From an uncultured bacterium (lineage in GTDB: Bacteria > Cyanobacteriota > Vampirovibrionia > Gastranaerophilales > Gastranaerophilaceae): 64,000 bases of DNA. This document shows, in pieces, positions 1 to 8,435 of the stretch; positions within the stretch are counted from its first letter, which is position 1; every line of letters starts with the position of its first letter. Position numbers and translations under genes: made by a program. The notes beneath the pieces are model-generated. The model made no database searches, was not told where the DNA came from, and saw only the letters and a program-made list of their open reading frames with translations. The DNA lies in the NCBI GenBank assembly GCA_902780525.1, contig CACZFL010000001.1, positions 186,001 through 250,000 on the forward strand, written 5' to 3'.

Positions 1-614
1 TCGAGAATAATAGCAATATTCTGCATAAGTTTTGCGTTAAGTTGTTTAAGTGTAAATCTCGGTTTCTGCTCAAACTGGGTAAAATAGTATGCAGTCATAA
101 GCAAATAATCTATTTTTTTATCAATTTTGCGCCCGCTTATATAATTCAAAAATGCATTATCCTTTTTAATTGAAGGATTTGGCTTGAATGACAATTCAGA
201 CTGTGGAGTCTGCATAGAACGATCCAAAATTGTATCAAATACGTTCTGTACATTTTCATTTTCTGTTTGTATTGTAGGTTTAGCCTCTTCTTGAACCGGT
301 GCCGGCTGTTCCGGCTGAGGTTGAGAATACAGAGCATCTATTGTTTCACGTGTTTCATCTTTTTGCTCTTGTTTTGTACTTTCATGAGCTGAAGCCTGTT
401 TTAACTGTTCTTCTATCTTCTTATCAACATGCTCTTTTTCTAAGTTTGGACGGAACACAGAATGAGCTGTCGTCTCATGTTCATCAGATTTGTGAACATA
501 AGCCGAAACTTTTTTAACCCACTTTTCAAATTCATCAACAATCATATCCCTATCGGTTGTTGTAAGTGAAAGTTGGTATTTACCTTTAGTGACTTTAAAC
601 GAATAAGTTGTCAT
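1..614 (-). CDS. Hypothetical protein, C-terminally truncated by window edge
   Basis: An open frame starts at ATG 614-612 and stays open to base 1, giving at least 204 residues; the 3' end lies outside the window. Residues 1-40 form a beta-rich then helical segment (YSFKVTKGKYQLSL, then EFEKWVKKV). A low-complexity Gln/Glu/Pro linker follows at about 60-120, then a Lys-rich helical region at about 145-204. No catalytic motif, signal peptide or membrane segment is visible. The N-terminal segment resembles the whole 43-aa protein encoded 10 bp upstream, so the pair probably arose by duplication. No clear ribosome-binding site precedes it, which fits translation coupled to the upstream gene. Function is not recognised. 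Confidence 0.7.
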   Translation of the reverse strand, partial: MTTYSFKVTKGKYQLSLTTTDRDMIVDEFEKWVKKVSAYVHKSDEHETTAHSVFRPNLEKEHVDKKIEEQLKQASAHESTKQEQKDETRETIDALYSQPQPEQPAPVQEEAKPTIQTENENVQNVFDTILDRSMQTPQSELSFKPNPSIKKDNAFLNYISGRKIDKKIDYLLMTAYYFTQFEQKPRFTLKQLNAKLMQNIAIIL

Positions 615-624
615 AATTTAAGAC

Positions 625-756
625 CTATCTGTTTGGCGTATCCTGTAATAGTTCATCTCTCCATTTGTTGAGTTGTTCTTCAACAAATTCCAAGTCATCA
701 GACTTAAGTTCAATTTCGATATCGCCTTTTTTCATTTTGAATACGTATTCGTGCAT
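625..756 (-). CDS. Small 43-aa protein paralogous to the neighbour's N-terminus
   Basis: A short frame runs from ATG 756 to TAG 625 and is preceded by a good Shine-Dalgarno (AAGGAG, about 5 nt before the ATG), which argues for a real gene despite its size. The protein (MHEYVFKMKKGDIEIELK..., ending in an EEQLNKWRDEL helix) shares with the following gene the pattern aromatic-x-F-K-x-x-K-G, alternating hydrophobics, an acidic turn and a K-W helix. It looks like a stand-alone version of that domain. The two are adjacent and co-oriented. Function is unknown. Confidence 0.65.
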   Translation of the reverse strand: MHEYVFKMKKGDIEIELKSDDLEFVEEQLNKWRDELLQDTPNR

Positions 757-852
757 TTTTGCTCCTTAATCGGGTGTTACCTTTCCCCTATAAAACAAGT
801 CTATCTAAAAATAATTTAAGTTGCAAGTTTATGTAAACAATCTAAACAAAAA

Positions 853-1800
853 TCATTTAACCAAAATGCCGTCAATCTTTGCCAAAACATCACTCAAATT
901 ATCTATTAGCACAATCTCACCTCTTAATCTTGAAGCACCCTGAAAACCGTTAAGATAGTACGGATAAAATTTACGGCAGAATTTTACTCCAACTTTTTCC
1001 CCTCTGAGTTCAACCTCTCGTTTCAGATGTTCTTTGAGGGTTATTATTTTTTCATCCAAAGTTGGCGGAGGTAAATATACCCCTTGATTTAAGTATTTTT
1101 CTATTCTGCCAATAAGCGTAATGTCACCCAGAGCGCCCCTTCCTACGGCTACACCGTCTGCTTCAGATTGTTCAAGGCATTCGACTGCCGTTTCTATTGA
1201 GACAACATCACCGTTTGCAAAAACCGGAATATCAACATTATGTTTGAGCTTAGAAATCATTTTCCAGTCAGCTTTACCGCCGTACATCTGAGAACGGGTT
1301 CTGCCATGAATCGTTATAAAATCTGCTCCTGCTTCCTGCATTTTTTGACCAAATTCTACAAAATTAAGCTCATCAAAAGTATAGCCAAGGCGAAATTTTA
1401 CACTTAGGGGAATTGATATATTTGCTTTTACGGTTCTGACAATATCCTGAGCCAAATCAGGATTTCTCATTAATGCACAACCATCAGTACCTTTAACGAC
1501 TTTATTTACGGGACAGCCCATGTTTATATCAATCATATCCGCATATTGTTCAAGGTACTTTGCGCAATCCGCAATCATTCTCGGTTTATGACCGCTAAGC
1601 TGATAAGAAATCGGCGAATGGTTTTCTGCACGCTCGATAATATCCCCGCCTTTGCATTGGGTTAAAAATTCCGAACTAATCATTTCTGTCGTAAGCAGTG
1701 CAGACTGAGAATTTTCTCTGACAAGAGAACGCAGAACATAATCCGTAATTCCCGCCATAGGGGCAAGTGAAACCCTTGAGGATATTAAATGTTGTATCAT
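853..1800 (-). CDS. dusB: tRNA-dihydrouridine synthase, DusB type
   Basis: This 315-aa FMN enzyme reduces uridine to dihydrouridine in the tRNA D-loop using NADPH. The TIM-barrel signature is complete: LAPMAGITD at residues 12-20, DINMGCPV near 91-98 with the conserved Cys expected to be the general acid, TIHGRTRSQ, and a phosphate-binding ANGDV...GRGALGD region around 195-230. The C-terminal helical tRNA-binding domain is present, and the length is normal for the family. The start directly abuts the stop of the upstream TPR gene (GGGGGTAAATG, with TAA then ATG), so the two are probably translated in series. Confidence 0.95.
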   Translation of the reverse strand: MIQHLISSRVSLAPMAGITDYVLRSLVRENSQSALLTTEMISSEFLTQCKGGDIIERAENHSPISYQLSGHKPRMIADCAKYLEQYADMIDINMGCPVNKVVKGTDGCALMRNPDLAQDIVRTVKANISIPLSVKFRLGYTFDELNFVEFGQKMQEAGADFITIHGRTRSQMYGGKADWKMISKLKHNVDIPVFANGDVVSIETAVECLEQSEADGVAVGRGALGDITLIGRIEKYLNQGVYLPPPTLDEKIITLKEHLKREVELRGEKVGVKFCRKFYPYYLNGFQGASRLRGEIVLIDNLSDVLAKIDGILVK

Positions 1801-3927
1801 TTACCCCCCTGCAAAAGGCTCTAATTCTTTTGCCCGATTTTTTGCATATTTCAAATACTCATCATCTGTTGAGTATTCTGCAATAAATTTGTTGTAATAC
1901 TTAAACGCCTCTTTATAATTTTCCAGAGCGTCATAATCAACCGCAGCCATATAATTTGCTATCGGAAAATCTTTTGAGTTTTTGAGTACATTCAGATAAT
2001 CTGCAATAGCCTCTTTTGTCTGTTTTTGTTCATCATAAATAAGCGCACGGTAATAAAATGCATATGCATTTTTTGACTCTTTTTTCAGAACTTCATTAAA
2101 TTTAGCAAGAGCGTTTGTGTAATCTTTTTTGTCGTATAGTTCAATCGCCGAATTCAAAATACTTAATGTACCATTTTGAGAAACATAAGTCAAAAGATTT
2201 TTCACTTCCGATTCAGGATTCATTGTAACAGCTTTCTTTAAATATGCTTCTGCCTCATTCCATTTTTGCTGCTCAGAGTATAAATACCCTATATAGTATG
2301 GTATTTCAGCATTTTTAGGATTAATCGTTTCGGCTTTTTTGTAATACAAAATCGCATTGTCATAATCATTTAGAGCCTGATATGATGCTGCAACACCGAG
2401 CATGGTTGTCTCTGTCGCAGGGGTTATTTCCAGGTATTGCTGTATAGCTTTCTTATAATCCTTTGCTTCATAGCTTGAAGCTGCTGCCGTAATTCTGGTT
2501 GTACTATAGTCACCCTGTATTTCTTTTAATGTTTTTAACACAAGATTATTTGTCGGAAATTTTTCTTTGGCAACATTAAGAGTAGTAACAGCACTGCCAT
2601 AGTCATCTTTTGAAGCGTAACAAATACCGAGATTGATATATGCGTCTGCTTTTGACTGATTCTTTTGAATATACGCTCTGTAACCGTGAATTGCTTCTTC
2701 TATTTTACCATCTTTATGAAGTTTGTATGAATAATCATATAACTCGTCGAGTGAACCGTTTTTTGATAAGTAGCCAATATATTCCGTCGGTGACATCGTC
2801 TCTTTAACAATGTCTGCAATAGCATTTTTTATATCTTTGTTATTCGGGTCAAGGGTCAGGGCAGAATTGTACATACTCAAAGCTGCCTGTTTGTCACCCA
2901 TTTCTTCAAGCGCACTTGCTTTGTAGTACATAGCTTTAGAGTTTGACGGTTCTATTGTCAAAACTGAGTTATATGCTTCTATTGCCCTTCTGTAATCTTT
3001 CTTCTGCTGATAAAGGGTTCCTGCATTTAATCTTGTAAGCGTACTGTTTGGATTAAGTCTTTCAGCTTTTCCGTAATAATCAAGAGCCGAATCAAAATCT
3101 CCCTGAGCCTGTTTAATTGCACCAATATTAGCATTCAAATCAGCGTCATTAGGAGTTTGAGCAAGTTTTTTCAGATATATTCTTTCTAACGCATAAAGGA
3201 CTTCCATATCACCTTTTGCGTTTGCAAGTGCATCATTGTACTGAGCTACCGCAGTATCATACTGACCGATTTTATCAAGCGTTCTGGCATACTTCATACG
3301 AGTAACACCGTCATTTGGTTTTACATCAAGAGCCATCTTATAATAATCAGCTGCACGGGTTTCGTTACCCAAAAGCTTCATCATATCACCAATCTGAGAG
3401 TAGCTTTCAAATGTGTATTTTTCATTTTCTGCAACCTTTGAAAACTCATAAGATGCTGCTGAAAAATTTGCCATAGCCCTTAACTGTTCTGCTTTTTTAA
3501 GCCTTGAATCAGCCGTGGTATCAAATCCGGAAACTTTAAGACACTGATTAAGATTACCGTTTGCTGACTGTATCATACCTATTGAATTTTGAATATCCTG
3601 CTCATTTGAAGGATACATTTTCAGATAAAATAGCGCACTTCTGAAATCATTTGCCGCTTTTTCATAGTCTTTTTCAGTATTTGCATAATGAACCGCCCTT
3701 GCAAGGTACGAGTTAATTATACCTATTCTTGCCGAGTTATCGAGGTAGTTTATTTTCATCGCTTTGCGGAACTCAACAATTGCTGATGAATACTGATTTT
3801 GCGTCAAAAAATTCTGTCCTGCATTATAGTGCTCCGCAAAAGCTCCGCTTGCTGCAAAAACACAGCCCTGCGCAATCATTGCACTTGTGGCAATACAACA
3901 TGTTATCCTTAAAAAGCTCATTTTCAT
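1801..3927 (-). CDS. Exported tetratricopeptide-repeat protein
   Basis: This 708-aa protein begins with a signal peptide (hydrophobic stretch to about residue 25, cleavage plausible after an AFA motif near 31). The rest is helical 34-residue TPR units, with A-x-x-x-Y-x-x-A-L and hallmark N/P turns such as LNPNS, DPNN and INPKN. It is probably a periplasmic scaffold for protein-protein contacts; no enzymatic domain is visible. There is no Shine-Dalgarno. A TAATAT hexamer lies 6 bp before the ATG, so the mRNA may be leaderless. It is followed without a gap by dusB. Confidence 0.85.
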   Translation of the reverse strand: MKMSFLRITCCIATSAMIAQGCVFAASGAFAEHYNAGQNFLTQNQYSSAIVEFRKAMKINYLDNSARIGIINSYLARAVHYANTEKDYEKAANDFRSALFYLKMYPSNEQDIQNSIGMIQSANGNLNQCLKVSGFDTTADSRLKKAEQLRAMANFSAASYEFSKVAENEKYTFESYSQIGDMMKLLGNETRAADYYKMALDVKPNDGVTRMKYARTLDKIGQYDTAVAQYNDALANAKGDMEVLYALERIYLKKLAQTPNDADLNANIGAIKQAQGDFDSALDYYGKAERLNPNSTLTRLNAGTLYQQKKDYRRAIEAYNSVLTIEPSNSKAMYYKASALEEMGDKQAALSMYNSALTLDPNNKDIKNAIADIVKETMSPTEYIGYLSKNGSLDELYDYSYKLHKDGKIEEAIHGYRAYIQKNQSKADAYINLGICYASKDDYGSAVTTLNVAKEKFPTNNLVLKTLKEIQGDYSTTRITAAASSYEAKDYKKAIQQYLEITPATETTMLGVAASYQALNDYDNAILYYKKAETINPKNAEIPYYIGYLYSEQQKWNEAEAYLKKAVTMNPESEVKNLLTYVSQNGTLSILNSAIELYDKKDYTNALAKFNEVLKKESKNAYAFYYRALIYDEQKQTKEAIADYLNVLKNSKDFPIANYMAAVDYDALENYKEAFKYYNKFIAEYSTDDEYLKYAKNRAKELEPFAGG

Positions 3928-3933
3928 AACAAT

Positions 3934-3939
3934 ATATTA
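3934..3939 (-). promoter_or_regulatory. Candidate -10 box for a leaderless TPR mRNA
   Basis: TAATAT on the minus strand ends 6 bp before ATG 3927. This places the expected transcription start on or within a base or two of the start codon. It belongs to a series of similarly placed -10 boxes in this window. Confidence 0.4.
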
Positions 3940-3998
3940 CTACAATATTTTTTTAAAGTATATAACTAAAAGATTAAGTCAAAGGGATATATATTTTT

Positions 3999-4502
3999 TT
4001 AAACGCTTTTTTTCAATGCTTCAAAAACTTCATTAGAAAGAACGCCTTTTTCTACCTCTTTATAAATAATTAAAAGAGCTTCTTCTTTTGTTGATGCTTT
4101 ATGATAAGGTCTTTCCTCCGTTAGAGCGGAATACACATCTGCAGCTTCAAGAATTTGTGAGCTTATACTGTACTCAAAATTTTTGTCCGCAACAGGATAA
4201 CCACTTCCGTCAGGCTTTTGATGGTGATATTTTATAAGGTTTAATACCTCTTCATTTACCCCTTGCTGTTTTAGAAGCTCGTACCCTAACTCGGAATGAA
4301 GCTCCATTATCTTTTTTTCCTCAGGAGTTAATGCCCCTTTTTTATTCAGAATTTCTTTCGGTATAAGAACTTTACCATAATCATGGAGCATTGCAGCCTG
4401 CTGTAAGATTGAAATATCCACTTCTTTTTTCATCTCAACGGGAAGAGCAGAATAAATTTTTGCTGCCAAAATACGTGTTTCAGTTAAATGTCCTTTTTTC
4501 AA
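3999..4502 (-). CDS. HD-GYP domain protein (C-terminal part of a probably split gene)
   Basis: This frame encodes 167 aa from a TTG that overlaps the TGA of the preceding frame. The content is essentially a bare HD-GYP phosphodiesterase core: GHLTETRILAAK at the very N-terminus, LHDYGKVLIP (HD pair intact), KYHHQKPDGSGYP (GYP intact) and ADVYSALTEERPYH. HD-GYP proteins hydrolyse c-di-GMP. The domain starts at residue 4, with no linker and no ribosome-binding site of its own. The upstream frame supplies what looks like its missing N-terminal region. Either a one-base indel or a -1 shift splits the gene, or the two are translationally coupled through the TTGA overlap. Confidence 0.75.
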   Translation of the reverse strand: MKKGHLTETRILAAKIYSALPVEMKKEVDISILQQAAMLHDYGKVLIPKEILNKKGALTPEEKKIMELHSELGYELLKQQGVNEEVLNLIKYHHQKPDGSGYPVADKNFEYSISSQILEAADVYSALTEERPYHKASTKEEALLIIYKEVEKGVLSNEVFEALKKSV

Positions 4503-4783
4503 ATCATGCCCTCTAACACATCCATGTTAACACGAAGAGGCAAATTATGTTCTTTTAAAAGAGCCATAATTCTTGGGTTCGATTTTGCCAATTGTTCAAT
4601 CTCAGCCTTACTTTTAAAATGTCTATTCAACGGATTTGTACTAAATCCGTCTTTGCTTGGCTCTGATATTTCAAACTGAAATGAGGAAATATTCCTGCCG
4701 CCTTTAAAATTAGCAGGAGCCGAATTAATATTATGAAGAGGATTTGCCCCTCCGAATAAGGTTGTAAGGTTGATTAACGTCAT
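4499..4783 (-). CDS. Hypothetical N-terminal segment preceding the HD-GYP frame
   Basis: A 94-aa protein with no recognisable domain. Residues 1-50 are Asn/Phe/Gly-rich and probably disordered. Residues 55-90 (KSKAEIEQLAKSNPRIMALL) look helical and run straight into the next frame: the last codons GGC ATG ATT TGA overlap the TTG that opens the HD-GYP frame. Inserting one T in the TTT run would fuse both into a continuous protein of about 260 aa. I therefore regard it as the 5' half of one gene, or as the first cistron of a tightly coupled pair. Confidence 0.55.
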   Translation of the reverse strand: MTLINLTTLFGGANPLHNINSAPANFKGGRNISSFQFEISEPSKDGFSTNPLNRHFKSKAEIEQLAKSNPRIMALLKEHNLPLRVNMDVLEGMI

Positions 4784-4874
4784 CTAATTAAATTTTCCCG
4801 ATATACCTATTTAAAGTATTCATTTAAGGAAAATTTGCCAACATGACAACTTTTGTTAAAAATTTGTTACAAAA

Positions 4875-5804
4875 TTAATGCCTTATTCCGTTAGCCCAGT
4901 CCTTGGCAAACATTTCACCTTTGCCCTCAGGTTTAATTTTGATTAAACGCAGTAAACCTTTTCCTGTTTTTACATCTATTCCCTGTTTTGAAAAACGTAC
5001 AAAATCACCTGCCTGGCCTTCAAGCTCTTCCATTAACGGCTCCGTTTCCATAACTTTTATAATTTTGTCCTGATATGTAAAATATGCCCCGGGGCATTTG
5101 TAAACACCTCTTACAAGGTTATGAATATCCTGAGCGGATTTTGTCCAGTCAATTTGGCACTCTTCTTTTTTAAGCTTGTCTGCAAAACAAACTCCGTCTT
5201 CACACTGTTTTTGGGGGTATAGAGTTCCTTCCGCTATACCGATAAGTGTTTTTTCCAAAAGTTCGGGAGAATGAGAAGCACATATTTCAAAAAGTTCAAC
5301 ACAATTCATCTTCGGAGTAATGCAAATCGGCTCTTTCATACAAATATCACCGCAGTCAAGCCCGAGTTCAGTAATCATTGTACAAATACCCGTTTCTTTG
5401 TCTCCGTTAATTATTGCCCTTTGAATAGGATTTGCACCTCTGTATTTCGGTAAAAGTGATACGTGAAGATTAATTGTTTCATACTTTGGTATATCCAGAA
5501 CTTCCTGAGATAAAATCTGACCGAAAGCAAAAGTTACAAAAAAGTCAGGTTTTAACTCTTTTAACGCGTCAATAACTTCAGGCTCTTTTCTGATAGATTT
5601 TGGCTGTAAAACAGGTATATTATGTTCTGATGCAAAAACTTTAATCGGACTTGGCATAAGCTTTTGTCCCCTTCCTGACGGTTTGTCAGGCTGAGTAACA
5701 ACAGCAAGAACATCAAATTTATCAGATTTATAAAAGTGTTCTAATGATTGCAATCCTATATCCGGAGTTCCGAAAAATACTATACTAATCCTTTTTGTCT
5801 GCAT
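4875..5804 (-). CDS. fmt: Methionyl-tRNA formyltransferase
   Basis: A 309-aa enzyme that formylates initiator Met-tRNA from 10-formyl-THF. The N-terminal Rossmann domain shows FFGTPDIG and the active-site block NLHVSLLPKYRGANP with the catalytic Asn/His, then ELGLDCGDI with the Asp. A C-terminal OB-like tRNA-binding domain follows (about 210-309). It overlaps the end of def by 20 bp, the classic def-fmt pairing in which deformylase later removes the formyl group. A second formyltransferase homologue sits at 42855-43796, but this one has the standard context. Confidence 0.96.
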   Translation of the reverse strand: MQTKRISIVFFGTPDIGLQSLEHFYKSDKFDVLAVVTQPDKPSGRGQKLMPSPIKVFASEHNIPVLQPKSIRKEPEVIDALKELKPDFFVTFAFGQILSQEVLDIPKYETINLHVSLLPKYRGANPIQRAIINGDKETGICTMITELGLDCGDICMKEPICITPKMNCVELFEICASHSPELLEKTLIGIAEGTLYPQKQCEDGVCFADKLKKEECQIDWTKSAQDIHNLVRGVYKCPGAYFTYQDKIIKVMETEPLMEELEGQAGDFVRFSKQGIDVKTGKGLLRLIKIKPEGKGEMFAKDWANGIRH

Positions 5805-6387
5805 CCTGCTTAACCTTTTCCTCTAAAAGCTTTTCAATCTCAGGTTCCAAATCAGGTTCGTCGAGAATCTTATCAACTTCCAGCGGAGGAAGGTTGTTCT
5901 TTGAAAGTTCAGATTCCGCATCAAACCTGTTGATAACATGGTCAATAAATAACACTCCGTTTAAGTGGTCAAACTCATGCTGAATACAACGTGCAAGCAG
6001 AGTCCCGTCTTTTGCTTCAAGAACGAAAGAACGCCCATTTCGGTCCATAGCTTTAACCATTACGTTTGCATATCTTTTAACATCAGTAAACGCTTCAGGA
6101 AAACTTAAACAACCTTCGTGGCTGATGACTGCCCCGGACTTTTTAATAATTTTAGGGTTAATAAATACCATAGGATTAAGCGGTTCATTATTTGTTGAAA
6201 CATCAATAACAAAGATTCTCAGATTTTCACCAATTTGTGGTGCAGCGAGTCCTACACCGTTTTGAGAATACATAGTATCCAGCAGATCTTCCACAAGAAT
6301 TTTAATTTTCTGTGAAACTTTGTGAACTTCTTTAGAAGGTTCTCTGAGTGACGGCGTACCGTATTTTACAACTTTTCTTATTGACAT
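5785..6387 (-). CDS. def: Peptide deformylase
   Basis: A 200-aa metalloenzyme that removes N-formyl groups from nascent proteins. All three family motifs are present: GVGLAAPQIG (about 44-53), EGCLSFP (about 111-117, Cys metal ligand) and QHEFDHLNG (about 154-162, two His ligands plus the catalytic Glu). The last 35 residues form an acidic/lysine-rich extension beyond the usual core. Translation starts at ATG 6387, preceded by AAGGGG about 9 nt upstream. It overlaps fmt. Confidence 0.96.
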   Translation of the reverse strand: MSIRKVVKYGTPSLREPSKEVHKVSQKIKILVEDLLDTMYSQNGVGLAAPQIGENLRIFVIDVSTNNEPLNPMVFINPKIIKKSGAVISHEGCLSFPEAFTDVKRYANVMVKAMDRNGRSFVLEAKDGTLLARCIQHEFDHLNGVLFIDHVINRFDAESELSKNNLPPLEVDKILDEPDLEPEIEKLLEEKVKQDADKKD

Positions 6388-6490
6388 ATTCTTAATCCCC
6401 TTATCTGATAATATTTTAGCACAAAATACTACAGATTGTTAAAATGAACATTAATGACAAAATAATCGTTATATTACTAAAGGGGTTACT

Positions 6491-6952
6491 ATGCGCAAAA
6501 TTTTTATCTTATCAGCTATTCTTTTATTAACCGTAACAGAAAGTTTTGCATACGCAATAAAAGTTTATGACGAATACGGAAATCGTGTCGGAACATACAG
6601 AAAAGAGGGCGACCGTTACCAGTTATATGATTTTTATGATAACAAAATTGACAACCCTGACAGTTTGATAAAAAATGCCCCAAATCAAAGAACTCTGAAA
6701 GAATATACACAGACTTTTTATGATGAAAATATGATGCCGATAGGAACCTGGAGTTCCGGATATTATGGTAATAACGGAAGATATTATCCGAGGCATACCG
6801 AATTTTATCCTGCACCGTTTTATAAAACACGAACTCCATATATCGTAAGACCTCATGCAAATACACAAAGAGGATTATATAAGTACGCTGCCCCCAAAGA
6901 CAGCAATTACGTTGACACAAGATACCCGCAATTCCACAAATTTCAGAATTAG
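6491..6952 (+). CDS. Small exported hypothetical protein
   Basis: A 153-aa protein with an AAAGGGG ribosome-binding site and a signal peptide (residues 1 to about 20, FAYA cleavage region). The mature part is Tyr/Asn/Pro-rich. It contains two related short blocks, VYDEYGNRVGTYR (about 25-37) and FYDENMMPIGTW (about 76-87), which look like a twice-used beta-hairpin unit of the D-x-x-G-x-x-I/V type. There is no catalytic motif. It stands alone between the divergent def operon and convergent trkH. Function unknown; periplasmic or surface location inferred. Confidence 0.7.
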   Translation: MRKIFILSAILLLTVTESFAYAIKVYDEYGNRVGTYRKEGDRYQLYDFYDNKIDNPDSLIKNAPNQRTLKEYTQTFYDENMMPIGTWSSGYYGNNGRYYPRHTEFYPAPFYKTRTPYIVRPHANTQRGLYKYAAPKDSNYVDTRYPQFHKFQN

Positions 6953-6969
6953 TTTAATCTACTCTTTTC

Positions 6970-8433
6970 CTATGCTTTAAAACTCCACAAATCTTTCTGG
7001 AAAAGAACGAGGAACGGAATAAGTTCAAGTCTGCCGGCAAGCATATCAATAATAAAAATAATTTTTGTTCCGACCGACAAATCAGCAAAACTTCCCATAG
7101 GACCTATGACCTGACCGAGTCCAGGACCTATGTTACCGACAGCAGCAACAGAACCTACAACGGCTATAACCGTATCTTTTTCCAGCATAGCAATCAGGAA
7201 TGCAGACAAAACTATAAACGCAAAATAAAATGATACAAACATCAGAGTCTGGTACAGAATTTCTTTCGGAATAGTATAGTTTCCGATTTTTATGTTATAA
7301 ACAGCCTTCGGATGAAGAATTTTCATCATCTCAGATTTCATTATTTTAAAAATTAAAAGCCACCTTGCAACCTTCAAACCACCGCCTGCTGAACTTGCAC
7401 AGCTTCCGAATAGCATTACGGCAAAAAGTAAAATTTTGCTTGTATAATCCCATTTTGCAAAGTCAACACTGCAAAATCCTGTTGAAGAAATAAGAGATGA
7501 TACGTTAAAAAACGCATGAACCATACTGTCAGAGAACGTATAATGCATATTTGCGAACAGAGAACATGCAAGCAAAAGAGCTATTACAACCACTGCGTAA
7601 AAATATGTCCTAAACTCTTCGTTCCTGAAAAGAACAAGCGGATTTAACTTCATCCAGGCTCTGTGCTGAAGGTTGAAACTTGTACCTGCAAAAAACATGA
7701 AAAACGTTATTACCCAAAGTATATTATGTGACTGCCCAATTAAACTGTCAGGATTGGGCGAAAAGCCTCCGCCGGACATTGCCGAGAAAGAAGTACAAAG
7801 TCCTTCAAAAAACCCCATGCCCATATTTGTTACCAAAATAAAGCATAACAGAGTAAGCCCTGCATATACTTTCCAGAGTGCCGCTGCCGTACTTTTTATA
7901 CGCGGCGTAAACTTTTCCTCTGTAGGTCCGGGTGCCTCAGCAAAAAATAATTGTCTTCCTGCAATCGCAAGCTGAGGGAGAACGGCAATAAACAGGACAA
8001 TAATTCCCATACCGCCAAGCCATTGTGTAAACGACCGCCAGAACAAAAGCGCGTGCGGATAATCAAATGTTGTAAACGCTGTTGCACCAGTAGCTGTAAT
8101 TCCTGAGAATCCCTCAAACAAAGAGTTTATAGGACTAATCCCCATAAACATAAACGGAACGGACGCAAATAAACCTGCAGAAATCCACGAAAATGTAACA
8201 ACCGCCAGACCTTCTGATTTTTTAATATCGTTTACGGACTTAATATTTTTTGCACCACTTACGGAGCGTTTTATTACAAAAGCAAGGATAACTGCCGTAA
8301 AAACAGCAATTAAAAACGGAGGGATTGAGGCATACTCTTTATACCAAAGAGCAACAATCACCGGAAAAAAAAGCACTATACTAAAGTACTTCATAACCAG
8401 ACTGAATGTATATGCCAGATACGATAACCTCAC
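6970..8433 (-). CDS. trkH: Trk-type potassium uptake membrane subunit
   Basis: A 487-aa polytopic membrane protein of the TrkH/KtrB superfamily, the ion-conducting partner of TrkA. It has about ten hydrophobic segments with pore-loop signatures such as TATGATAF, SAMSGGGFSPN, ISSTGFC and GNIGPGLG, the four pseudo-repeat selectivity loops with their conserved glycines. Translation begins at GTG 8433, 2 bp after the trkA stop, so it is coupled to trkA. Length is typical. Expected role: K+ uptake gated by NAD(H)- or ATP-binding TrkA. Confidence 0.93.
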   Translation of the reverse strand: MRLSYLAYTFSLVMKYFSIVLFFPVIVALWYKEYASIPPFLIAVFTAVILAFVIKRSVSGAKNIKSVNDIKKSEGLAVVTFSWISAGLFASVPFMFMGISPINSLFEGFSGITATGATAFTTFDYPHALLFWRSFTQWLGGMGIIVLFIAVLPQLAIAGRQLFFAEAPGPTEEKFTPRIKSTAAALWKVYAGLTLLCFILVTNMGMGFFEGLCTSFSAMSGGGFSPNPDSLIGQSHNILWVITFFMFFAGTSFNLQHRAWMKLNPLVLFRNEEFRTYFYAVVVIALLLACSLFANMHYTFSDSMVHAFFNVSSLISSTGFCSVDFAKWDYTSKILLFAVMLFGSCASSAGGGLKVARWLLIFKIMKSEMMKILHPKAVYNIKIGNYTIPKEILYQTLMFVSFYFAFIVLSAFLIAMLEKDTVIAVVGSVAAVGNIGPGLGQVIGPMGSFADLSVGTKIIFIIDMLAGRLELIPFLVLFQKDLWSFKA

Positions 8434-8435
8434 TC

